Origin: Plazaster borealis
Taxonomy: Eukaryota; Echinodermata; Asteroidea; Forcipulatida; Labidiasteridae
Assembly (NCBI GenBank): GCA_021014325.1
Contig: CM037472.1
Coordinates: 28,420,234 to 28,484,233, forward strand
Length of the DNA: 64,000 nucleotides
Reading direction: 5' to 3'
The stretch's first letter is position 1; each line of letters begins with the position of its first letter. The position numbers and the translations under genes were made by a program. The notes under the pieces are model-generated. The model was not told where the DNA came from, did not search any database, and worked only from the letters and a program-made list of their open reading frames with translations. Positions 53,720 to 64,000 of this stretch are shown here, in pieces.

Positions 53720-53870
53720 ACAGTGGTCCGCTGGCCAAATACCAGTTAAAACACCTGAGGACCAGTCAAAATTTACTCCAAGTGGTCCGACTGGCTAGTT
53801 CAGTTTGAAAAGCTTCCCTATTCCATTTGAAATATGGACCAGTGAATCCAAAGATGTCTGAGCCTTGTTT
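53720..53870 (+). repeat. Dispersed repeat with GCTGGCCAAAT...CCAGTTAAAACAC
   Basis: Intact version of the sequence that is split by an insertion at 57370-57790 (GGACCAGTCAAAATTTACTC, AAGTGGTCCGACTGGCT, TTTGAAATATGGACCAGTGA). Confidence 0.6.
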
Positions 53871-54532
53871 TGTTATTTTTTGTTATGGGTTTTTTGTTTT
53901 GTATTGTTTTGTTTTTTTGTTGGTTGATTTTTTTTGTGGGGGGGGAGGGGTGTTTTGGTTTTTTTTTTCCCTTTTCTTCCTTTTTTGATTAAATGTCCTT
54001 GCCCTGTGATTCAACCAAGCTATTCGGCAATATCGGGATACAATGGTACTTTTATGACAAAGAACTACCCATAGAGCTACTGCTTTCTCCCATGCATTGG
54101 TGATCACCAACTGGTTTTAGACATAATCACGGGTCAGTCTTAATCTTCCTCCATGGTTTAAGAAGGCTGTTATACAATGGAGGTCCACAGTATTACCTCA
54201 TCCCTATTGTGAAGCTTCTTCAGGGGAAAGTTACCACACAAACCAGGACCAATCAATACAAGTTGTTGTGCCTGGCCACCATGGGCTGAGCGACATTAAC
54301 TAATATTGACTCGCAGTGAAAGTATGGACTATTGATTCAATGGTTGTAATTACAGACCACAGCTACTGATTGGGATAGAGACCATAATGATGGAGTGTAC
54401 AAATCTAATGAGCAATGAAGGGTTAAAGTCCAATAATTCACAGCAATAATAAATATTCAATATTGAAAAAATGGTATAGAAGTACCGATTCATAAGACCA
54501 AGTTTTAAAAAAAACCCACCAGTTTAGGCCAC

Positions 54533-55016
54533 ATAAAACAATAAAATTGTTGATCGTCCCGCCCGACCCTACAAAACCCCCCGACCCCAATTGGTTTTGG
54601 TTTTTTGGGGTTTTTTTAATCATAAAAAACGGTATTTTTAATGATCTTTTCAGTCAAACTTGGCTCCCAGATTTTTGTTTAGCTGATATTTTTTCAAAAT
54701 CCATAGGTCGGAAACAGATGATTGAAGAAAGATTATTCATGTTCGCAAAACAACAAAGATTCTTCAAATATTTACTAAGGCTGCGTTTTAGTTTTTTGAA
54801 AATGTTTACAGAAAATGTCATCTAGGACTTGAAAGGGTTTAACAAAACAATTGAAAACATCAAAATCACACAAACCCTTTGTTTTATAGTGCTTATGATG
54901 ATATCTTTATTCTTTATTTCATATTTTACCATGTCAAAACAAACAAAAAAAACGCCCTCCCTCCCCCACTTCCCATCAAAAGAGGACGATCAACAATTTT
55001 TTATTTTTATGTGGCC
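54533..55016. mobile_element. About 484-bp element with 33-bp inverted ends
   Basis: GGCCACATAAAACAATAAAA then TTGTTGATCGTCC at the left is inverted at the right (GGACGATCAACAATTTTTTA ... GTGGCC). A diverged reverse-strand copy is at 62820-63115. The 92-residue open frame inside is broken in the other copy. Confidence 0.65.
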
Positions 55017-55639
55017 TTATCATCCCAGCCAACATTCTTTTTTGAACTCGCATCCTTAAAAAAGAAGAAGATTATATTTGATCTTTGTCCCCAAAAAGAC
55101 TATTTGCTTTTCATGTATTTTCGCTTTATCTTTGCACCATTTTTTTTACGATTAAATTAATTTACCCACTCCTAAGTTCTATTCTACCTCCATGGTTCTA
55201 CAAAGCCAGCGAATATTTAGTCTGGCTCTTTCCTACATGAAAAAAAAAGAAAAGAAAAAAAAGAAAAAAAAAGGCCCTCAACCTCCTCTTTTTGAAGAGA
55301 AAAACCCAAACCAGGACGATCAACTTGTGGATTTGTTTACCGTACTTGGCCTAAACAAGCTAACCGGAGGAATGATGTTGAAATGAATGTTCATCCAAGG
55401 CAACAGGTACATGCCTTAAACACACAACCTGGTGCAAAGTTTACAACGTACTAAGTTAACCATTAACTTGTAACTGTTTAAAGTCAAAGGTTACCCTCAG
55501 TTGTAACAGGTTGCCATGAGTTACTTATATTTTCCCATAAAAGTTCTGTTGAAATCCTTGGGAACTGTGGCTCTATCTTTTTAGTAAAAAAATGTCAAAA
55601 TGTTTGATGGTACAACTTCAGATGTTTATGTTTGATATT

Positions 55640-56100
55640 GACAGGAGACACAATAAATAGTACCACTTATCTACCGTCAAGTTGCCAGTTTTTCCCAATG
55701 GTTGTAACATTTCGTTTTTAAAGTAGGCCTACCTGAAATCACCCATAAGTATAAATATGTAAATGGACATGCAGGCTTATAATGAAACAGTTTGAGTTGA
55801 TTAGAAAAATGTATCTTTTAGTTACACTCAAATTTCATTCAAAAAATGGACGAAAAAAGGCAGGTAACTTTTTTTGTCCACTTTATTTATGGAAGTTTGA
55901 GGGTGATTTATTATTATTATTATTTTTATTTTGATGAATGAATCTACTCAAATTAATTTCAATTTAAGCCTGCATGTCCATTCACATATTGGGACACTTT
56001 TGAGTAGTATCGGGTACTTAAAAAAACAGTTACAACATTGGGAACAACGTGACAGATGCAAAGTGGTACCATTTATTGTGTTTCATGTACTAGCAATGCT
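55640..56100. repeat. Long imperfect inverted repeat
   Basis: ACAATAAATAGTACCACTTA ... AAATGGACATGCAGGCTTAT at the left; the reverse complement lies at 55965-56080 (AAGCCTGCATGTCCATTCAC ... GTGGTACCATTTATTGTG). Confidence 0.7.
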
Positions 56101-56149
56101 AAATGATAGCCCTTTAGGATTCATAGCTCATCTTTCTCAAATGTTTTAA

Positions 56150-56420
56150 GTTAAAGGTAGGATCATCGTTTGTTTTTTGTCAATGTAATGCTGATTTATA
56201 GGCAAAGTTATAAAGAAAGATACAATAAATGTCACATGAGGAAGTTTCAGCTGAATACAGTATCTACATGTACTAAACAACAAAAATAATTATCAGTATT
56301 TTCACAAGAATGTCAAATCCATCCTTCGTTAAGCGAGGTGAAAGCGGGTTCAAACCGCATCTCTGGCCGCAGCATTCAAGAACAGACACCAACCCTCAGA
56401 AATCATGTTTGTTATTAGAC
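56150..56420 (-). repeat. R2-related repeat fragment
   Basis: Starts AAAGGTAGGATCATCGTTTG and ends with the inverse blocks ACCGCATCTCTGGCCGCAGC and ACAGACACCAACCCTCAG of the R2 family. Confidence 0.55.
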
Positions 56421-57369
56421 TGCCATCGTTAAAAAAAAATCTTATCTAGTGTGGTGTGAATTACTGTATCAGTCATAGTAAGTCTGTTAAAAAGTCACCC
56501 TCACAGGCCATGTTTGAAGGCAAACTTTAAAATATGCATACTCATAACTTTTCAAATATTTGTTCACCATTTTTGTATTACAATGTCTTAACAACTGCAT
56601 CAACAATTTTTTTTTTTTAGCACTTTGTCCTGTGATGTTGAATTCAACTTAATACAAACAACGTGTATTTGCTTTTCCAGAAGGACAGCATTCAAATAAA
56701 TATACTTGAATTGAGTTGAATTATTTATTTATTTCGGTTTAAAAACACAAAACATGATCAGTAGTACCACTGGGCAATATTAGTAATATGACATGCTTAA
56801 AATATAAAGACCGTAAGACATTCAAAAATCCGGACCGGCCAGAAATTTGCAAATTAATCCAATACTACTCTCTCTGAAAAACAGATACAAATTAGTAAAA
56901 ATAAAAGTTGTCACGAAGAAGAATTACAAGATACACCTGTACATGAAAATGGCATGAAAAACAAAACAGACACTCATAAAACAAATTTATAAAAACCTGG
57001 ACAAAGATGGAGTTGATTAAGATTTAAGTTAAATCACAAATACAAGATACAAAATCTGGTAAAAGAGCGGACATTGATGAAAAAAATTAATACAATTCTG
57101 GACAAAGCAGGAAGAGTGGATTTTAATCAAATTGTCCATTAACAATAATAGTCTGGTTTTGGCTTTCCCCCTATTCTATGGCACTGCTGTATATAGATTT
57201 GTCACTCTGTAACCATTGACATGGTTGAGGGATTACAGACCAACCTTCCCCCTGTATGTACTCAACAATTGTTATCAATGCTTCATTCAGCTCTATGGAA
57301 ACCAATGCATCATACCAATGGAAGCTTCTCGGAAGTAAAGGGAACATGGAACTAATTGCCCAAACAATT

Positions 57370-57810
57370 ATCTCCAGAGTTCTCCCTACAGTGGTTTGCT
57401 GGCCAAATGCCAGTTAAAACACACGAGGACCAGTCAAAATTCGCTCCAAGTGGTCCGGCTGGCTGGTTTAATTCAATTCAATTCAATTCAAAGCAACGTT
57501 TATTACCACATTTCATCATAAAAAAGTACAGTCAATTATAATTATATGAATGTGGAGGCACGTTCCAAAAAGCGGGGCTTGTCAAGGAACAGCCTACAAA
57601 ACGGAACAAAACAACAGCTTTACAATAGATGAGTGAACAAAATAACACCTACAACAAGTACAACAAGTAACCAAAACAGTGTGTGTTTAATGTTGAAAAG
57701 CTTTCCTATTCTATTTGAAATATGGACTGGTGAAAAAACTGGTGGACTTGTGAAAAAGCTGGTGGACTAGTGAAATGAAAAGCTAACTGGTCCTGCTGGC
57801 CAGTCATTAA
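57370..57810 (+). repeat. GGCCAAAT repeat interrupted by about 215-bp insertion
   Basis: The left part (GCTGGCCAAATGCCAGTTAA to GGCTGGCTGG, about 57470) and the right part (TTGAAAAGCTTTCCTATTCT from 57690) are contiguous in the copy at 53720-53870. The inserted piece begins with (AATTC)n and includes AAAGCAACGTTTATTACC. Confidence 0.6.
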
Positions 57811-60800
57811 AAATGTTGAGGGCAAACTTTGATCTTGGTGTTGTTTTAGTGTGTACTTAAGCATATATATGGTCCTTCCCCCACGGTACACTACAAGGAC
57901 AGTGTGAGTAAAGTAGAACTGAAGTAGAAGTTGTTTTAATAAAATACAACTGCACATGTGTGTATTGGGACTCTTTGGTTAAGGGGGGCCGAGGGGTTGA
58001 TTTGCCTGAAGATTTTATACAGATAAAAACACAAGTACTAATTTCTAATACCAGATAAAAAAGGGGTTTGGGGTTTTTTTGTTGGCTTTCTCTGGCCAAT
58101 TTTTTCTTCTTTTTGCAAGTTTTTCCTACTGTTTTGCCCGAAATTAGGGAGGGCAGTTGCCTCCCCCAACCTCCCCTGGGTCGTATCACCCTTGAATCGG
58201 TATTGGCTGACGAATGATTTAAACACCAACAATGTATACATGTATGTACATTAATGTAGGTTTACTTACTCTTCCTTCCTCCATGCTTAGACTAGAAACA
58301 GTAGAACAATGTATTTATTTTGACAATGTCACTTTTAAAAATATGTGTTTCAGATGTATACTTGTAATTGAAAGAGAATTTGTAATACATCAACATTATT
58401 TATAAATATGAACAAAAATTCTATTTTGTTTTTCTTGATCACTTTTGGCTGGTCCATTTTCTTGCACTTGCCTTCCATCCTTTTATTGTCGTAATGTCTG
58501 TGTATTCTCTTTTTTGTGTTTTTCGTAAATTTATTTTTAATAAGTGTTTATTTAGAGTTGGAGTAGGATTTTTACTTACAAGTCTTTTGTGCCTAAAGTT
58601 AATTTATATTTTTACATTTTAAATAGTTTTTAATATTGAAATTCAGATTCAATTCGGCCACTGGCCGTGACTTTGGAAATGTTTTTAATAAACCAATACA
58701 AAATAAGAGCCTGGAACTGTTTACATTGTCAGTGTGTTATGACAGAATCAAACTTAAAAAGAAACCGCATCGAATGAGATGTCATATATGTTTCTTTGTA
58801 TCATCAAAGTTGTCTGGACACCAGTCTCCATTATACTCAAAACACACAGTGTACACAACACGTATTCTAACCACAGTATAATTCCAAAAGTGCATTAAGT
58901 AATAGAGTGTAACTGAATTACCAGAGAACAGGGTCATGTACAGCCTATCCATGGGGGACTGAGTAAATATTTGATCAGGATGGATCCCAAGTGTTGCCGG
59001 GACGAGCGCAAACAGTTTTTGTCCCCCCTCAACAAAAATTACAATAATAATAATCTCACGTTGCATTGGATATTACTGCTTATTGAAAATACACTGAATA
59101 TTATAGGGTGCCCTCATACTGCTGTTCAAACATGTCAAATAGTTGGAATTTGATATTCATGGTCAGAGTCAGCTCTATAAATAATTACTTAGCCCAGAAA
59201 CAGAAAAGAACAGACCCACCTCATCTATCAAAAATGCTCAAATCCGATACTTGCAAATTTCTCTGTTGTTTTTGAGAAAGAAAAACAAAACAGTGAAACA
59301 GTTGAAAAACATTTTTAAAGAGCCACAGACTAATAAATCAGATCAAACGAAGGGAAATAGTCAAGGTAATTAGGTACTTTGATGGAGAAACATAATTGCC
59401 AGATTGAATATATCTTTAGAAATGAAATGCATAATGTACTTAGGAAAACCTTATGGCTTCTAATCACTTGGTTTTAACTATTTATTTCAGGAATGGTCTT
59501 ACTCTATAGACCATGTAACTTGTGACATCACATGTTTACAAAAGAGCCACAGAGCCTGGACTTCCTGTGGCCACAATTTGTACGCCTGCCAGAAAGGCCC
59601 TGGAATGTACAAGGAGGCCTATTCTAATAGATAGATAATTGGGAATTTTTGACACATTGGTACAAGTAGCTCAAGGTACAGTGAATTAAGTATAGAGGGA
59701 AATTATTTGGACTATTCAGAATTATATTTTCATGTAATTTTTTTTTTTCATTCCATTTTATTTATTTTGTTATTTCTTCTTTATTGTTGAAACCTGGGTG
59801 GTCAAGGGTATCTTTAATTGTGTGTTACTGATGGAAGAAGTAGCATTGATTATTATTTGTAATGCACCAAATCAATCTTAAATAGATATTCAAGGCCAAG
59901 AAAAAAAGAAGACAATCAGAAATCAATTAAAAAAACAAACTGAAAAATGTGTTTCAGTTTTAAAAAGTGAAACTTGGTATTGATTACTATATATTTTAGG
60001 AGAAGGTGTCTAAGTTGTGTATTGAACTAAAAAACACACATTCACAACTTTCTTTTTGAGATTTTTTACAAAAAACCTACAATTATGGTCATTCATTTTT
60101 TAAAGAATTTTGCGGTACAAATGAATTTATAAAAAAGCATAAAATGATTATACAATTGGGAAGGGATGTTACATGTACACATTACAACACATTCTGGACA
60201 TCTATTTGTTTATACTACAACGAACAAATATCTTCTTCTTTTTTTGTGGCACCTAAAACAATAACTGACCATCTTTTGAACTTATAAATAAACATTATTT
60301 GAACATGGGTGAGAGTAATTGCTGACAAAGAGGTCTGCTGAAACTGGCATCCAAATTTTAGGAGGTACATGCATGTTGCAATAATTAAATTTCCAACTTT
60401 AAGCAACCCCTGGTGTTATAGATTTTAAGGAGCTTTTTGAAACAGTATCCACGAGAAACAATCAAAAAGCATGACTCCTTGATTATATGTGGAGAAAATA
60501 ACTGCTAATTTTTCACTAAGCAGACATAAAAAAGTCTGAAATTTCTCATCCCTGAACAGGAAATATTCTCAGACAAATACAGTTTCCAACAACAAGGCTG
60601 TCGCCTCCTGAATGTCGTCTTATTGAAATTATCTGGGGTAGCAATACAAAAATCATAAAATATAGGGTACAGCAGTTTATTTACATTCATAGCAGATTGT
60701 TTTCTTGAAATAGCTAAACCAAGTTTTGCAAGTTAGCTTTTTCGGTTACCTTTTTTTCATCCGACAGCTTTGAAATCATTTTAAAATCTAAGGGTATTTA

Positions 60801-61500
60801 CTGGCATAATTCGAAGTAATCATAGTCAAACTGATACAATTTCTGAACACAAAACCTTGCATAATCATTTTTTATTTGAAGGAATGTTTAAGACTAAGTA
60901 GGTGTAATGACAAATTCAATTTATAATAAATCACTTAACAAGTCGTTTAATTTACCAAAAAACCTCCCTACACATTTAATTTACGTTTCAAGGATGAAAG
61001 TGCCAAGCACAGCAAGACTTTGTAGTACTGCGTGTTTCAATGTTTAATGGCTCACCTGAAATCCTCCCCCCAAAAATCAACAACAGCAACAAACAAACAA
61101 ACAAACAAAAACAACAACAACAACAAACGAGGAAGTCAGCCAGCCTGAATTGAGTCCTCAATTTTCGATCACATGAGGCTCCAACTCCCAAGTTTTGGGT
61201 CAAAGTCATTAAACAATTTAATGTGGCCTAGCTGTTAATAACTTTGTTATTGCACAGCACCTTTTCCCTGCTGAATAGCAGTTGCAGTTCTATCAGAAAA
61301 AAGGCACAGGGCTGAAACTTCAACTACCATGGATGACTTGGTTTAATTGGAGGTCTCTGCGTGTATTGCGAGTATTTTTTTCTGAGAAGCTTTTTTTAGA
61401 GACATTTTAATTACAATTTACAAAGGCCTTGGAAAAAAAGTTATTAAACATCATTTTTCAAATAATAGGCCTAAAGCACAAGGAAAAATGACTGGGTAAA
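57811..61500. other. AT-rich stretch, no gene recognised
   Basis: No exon-like frame. It holds a repeat block near 59510-59640 (TAACTTGTGACATCACATG, AAAGAGCCACAGAGCCTGGA, shared with about 3000-3060) and a block at 60355-60470 that matches 17185-17300 (AACCCCTGG(A/T)GTTATAGAT). A (CAA)n/(AAAC)n microsatellite lies at 61080-61125. Confidence 0.6.
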
Positions 61501-61504
61501 TTTC

Positions 61505-61575
61505 AATTCAGTTGGGGTTGAATACTGCGACCTCCAGATTAACATGCTGGAGTTCTACCAATTGAGCTAACTCTA
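61505..61575 (-). repeat. tRNA(Asn)-like SINE head, minus strand
   Basis: The reverse strand reads TAGAGTTAGCTCAATTGGTA, GAACTCCAGCATGTTAATCT and GTATTCAACCCCAAC. It relates to 40729-40810. Confidence 0.55.
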
Positions 61576-62256
61576 ATGTTGGCAGTCTCCCTATTTTGTT
61601 TGGCGGTGCCAGTAAGAAGCCATTCAACATGTAACTGCCGTATAACCACGGGATCTCATCCAAGTTTACAATACAAGGAGAGGGACCAACCTGAATGGGA
61701 TACAACTTTGTTTAAAGATCCTTACGCTTTGTCACAAGTTGTTTTTTTGACAAGTCCATCAATTTTGTTTTCACTAACCTGTAGTGTACTTTGCTCCAAC
61801 AGTTCATTAGCCATGAAAACTCAGTGCGGTGTAATGTAAAATAAATTTTTTCAATGTTGAAATACCTTCCAAACTTTGGATCCTATTCTCCCCCCCCCCA
61901 ACAAAATTTTTTTTGTTTAGAAGTACATATAGTACACATAAATAATTGAAAAAAGCACAAACAAATTCACATGACCTTTTTTTTTTATCAAATGCCCATT
62001 GGTTATTATAACTTGTTCTCCCTCGCTCACATGTAAAAAAAATTATAATTAAAGTTTAATTACTGCAATTGAAATCATGCCGATAATCTATGTGTCAGGA
62101 TAGGTGTCTATAAATGAAAAATGCATAAGTTGAAACTGCCCTGTTTTGTGTGTTTGTTTGGTCGTTGGAGTGTTTGTTTTTTATATATTTTGGGCTAGTC
62201 CATGTCGGGCTTATTTCATGTAATGCTGCAAAGTGAATAAGCAAAGGAGATTTCAA

Positions 62257-62617
62257 AGGGATGGGTATACCTTTGGTAATTACTCCAAAAATTAATGGCC
62301 ATCAAAAGTACTTGATAAAGAGCACTGGAGAGAGGTATGATATTGTAAAAGATTGTTAGAAACGATCCCCTTTGAAGAAATGTAGTTTTCGAGAAAGAGG
62401 TAATTTTTCACCCACAAATTTGAATCTGCAGGCATCTGAAAGCACACAATTTTATGCAACAAGGGTGGGTTTTTCTTTCATTATTTTCTTGCAACTTCGA
62501 TGACCAATTGAGCCCAAATTTTCACAGGTTTGTTATTTTATGAAATATATGTTGGGATACACCAAGTGAGGATACTGGTCTTTGACAATTACCAAAAGTA
62601 TACCCTGCCCTGATAAA
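62257..62617 (-). mobile_element. TTAA MITE family, diverged copy
   Basis: Shares AGAAAGAGGTAATTTTTCAC, GCATCTGAAAGCACACAA, TTCACAGGTTTGTTATTTTA and ATACTGGTCTTTGACAATTA. The ends have changed (GGGTATACCTTTGGTAATTA), and TTAA is no longer clear. Confidence 0.7.
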
Positions 62618-62819
62618 AGGAGACTTTTATCAAATGCTGTTTTCTTTACTTTGACAGTTTTTCAAACACAAACATTTCTCTGGAGCCTGGAGAATGGGTA
62701 TGATCTTTAACAATCAATGAATGAATTTTGGTGGGAAGTTGGGATGGGAGGGCGGGGGGGGGTTTGAAATGGCAAAATATGAAATAAAGAATAACGAAAT
62801 TATCACAATCACTACAAAA

Positions 62820-63115
62820 CAGAGGGTTTGTGTGATTTTGATGTTTTTAATTAATTTGTTAAACCCATTTAACTCCTAGATGACATTTTCTGTAAACATT
62901 TTCAAAAATCTAAAACGCAGTGTAGCCTTAGTAAATATTTGAAGAATTGTTTTTGTTTTTGCCAACATAACCTTTCTTCAAATAGCTATTTCCAACCTAT
63001 GGATTTCGAAAAAATATCAGCTGAAAAATCTGGGTGCCAAATTTGACTGAAAACTTTTATACAAATTTTTTGTAGGGTCAGGTGGGGACGATCAACAATT
63101 TATTTTGTATGTGGC
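62820..63115 (-). repeat. Diverged reverse copy of the 54533-55016 element
   Basis: On the reverse strand: GATCGTCCCCACCTGACCCT, CAGCTGATATTTTTTCGAAA, AAATATTTACTAAGGCT and GTTTACAGAAAATGTCATCT, all present at 54560-54830 on the plus strand. Confidence 0.7.
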
Positions 63116-63806
63116 CTTTACAAGTTTGAGGTCAGGAATTTGGCCACAAAAATATCCAGGTTGGTCGGATAAGCATAAGCACACCATTAAGTTTACTTGG
63201 CTATGTCACTTTTTCTTTTTCTTTTTAACCATTTACAATATTTTTTTGATTTATTTATTTTGACTTAATACAGAAGCTCATATTTGTTTATGATTAAAAA
63301 ATAAATACACATTATTATTTGGGGATGTATGAGAACAAAACATAAATTGTCACTGATTTGTGGTAGTTAAAAAAAAAAAAATATTTGTTTGCAATCATTT
63401 TTAATACTTTTTTACCGATTTTTGGTTAAGGGTGGGGACTGATTTTAATGTATAACTGTAAACTTATTTTAATTCTTTGCATTATTGTGTGTTTGTTGTC
63501 ATAATTGAATTATTTTAATGTTCCCCAAATAACAAACTTTATGGGTTTTTGTTGTGTGTTTTTTTTGTATCAAACTAACAAATTAACTAAAATATGTTTT
63601 GAGAAGAAAGAAGTACTTGTTTTTATTGTGTGTGGGTTTTGGGGTTTTTTCACCCAGTAGTAGACACTTGTGAGGTACAGTCATGTAATATATTTTTGCG
63701 TGAAGAGAAAAACAATTTGTTTTTTAAAACAACCAAAATGCTTGCCTGCAATAGCCCTAGCCCCTTAAAAAAAAGGAGTATGATTAGACCCAGTAACTGG
63801 GGCGCT

Positions 63807-63878
63807 GTACTCGTTTTTTCGAATTTTGACATTATCGGTCGTACGACCGATAATGTCAAAATTCGAAAAAACAAGTAC
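63807..63878. repeat. 72-bp near-perfect palindrome
   Basis: GTACTCGTTTTTTCGAATTT TGACATTATCGGTCGTAC is followed with no spacer by its inverse. The two 36-bp arms differ at one position (C/T). Centre at 63842/63843. Confidence 0.95.
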
Positions 63879-64000
63879 AGAGTATGATACTGTTTTGGCC
63901 TACACAACCAATCATCAATACTAGGTCTAATTGATACTGTAAAGCCGGAAATTTATGATGTCCATCGGAATGCGTTGTGCGTATAATACTAAAAACACAA

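Noticed and set aside
53883..54110. Lys-rich minus-strand frame (KRKKREKKNQN...)
   Set aside because: Low-complexity T/G-rich tract read in reverse; no other support.
54547..54825. 92-residue protein-coding gene (MLIVPPDPTKPP...)
   Set aside because: It lies inside a repeated inverted-end element and the second copy has stops; no splice or promoter context.
57356..58241. Possible upstream exon of the channel on the minus strand
   Set aside because: Frames here overlap repeats and T-rich tracts, and none joins in phase to the exon 1 acceptor with a plausible N-terminus.

Overview
The window is animal nuclear DNA: many small exons in an AT-rich, repeat-dense background, with no prokaryotic gene organisation. 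Ion-channel and chromatin genes of animal type, tRNA-derived SINEs, a Penelope-type GIY-YIG fragment and very abundant short inverted-repeat (MITE-like) elements together suggest a marine deuterostome invertebrate. An echinoderm, perhaps a sea star, is my best guess; this is an inference from overall character, not from a search.

Layout. (1) Left edge, + strand: the last two coding exons and 3' UTR of a PHD-finger protein resembling PHF10/BAF45a (643-718, 1326-1600, UTR to about 2400). (2) 2.4-9.3 kb: intergenic DNA with MITEs and SINEs. (3) 9324-52117, - strand: one large gene, convergent with the first. I assembled it by eye from 30 exons whose acceptor, donor and reading phase all agree, giving a 1356-residue model. 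It is a two-repeat (12-TM) cation channel of the two-pore-channel (TPC) type. It has a long disordered Ser/Pro N-terminus, an EF-hand pair in the linker between the repeats (first loop degenerate, second canonical), a C-terminal SH3 domain and a proline-rich tail. (4) 52.1-64 kb: no convincing coding exon; repeats, foldbacks and AT-rich DNA that may include the channel gene's 5' non-coding exons and promoter.

The most interesting items are: (a) the channel architecture (TPC core, plant-like EF-hand linker, SH3 plus proline-rich tail), not a combination I know from an animal TPC; (b) a recurring pattern in which intronic minisatellites have grown from the 5' splice site, so each repeat unit carries a copy of the exon end and donor (PHF10-like intron at 719, channel introns 4 and 19), with a further array abutting the donor of exon 18; (c) a hammerhead-ribozyme-like core about 500 bp downstream of a decayed Penelope-type GIY-YIG ORF; (d) a 789-bp inverted-repeat element carrying its own TATA box and a tiny Lys/Arg/Gly-rich ORF that ends in a perfect splice donor.

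The rest is repeat biology: a TTAA-flanked MITE family with at least eight copies, several tRNA-derived SINE families (one SINE split by another element), a minisatellite-bearing segmental duplication, and palindromes including a near-perfect 72-bp one at 63.8 kb.
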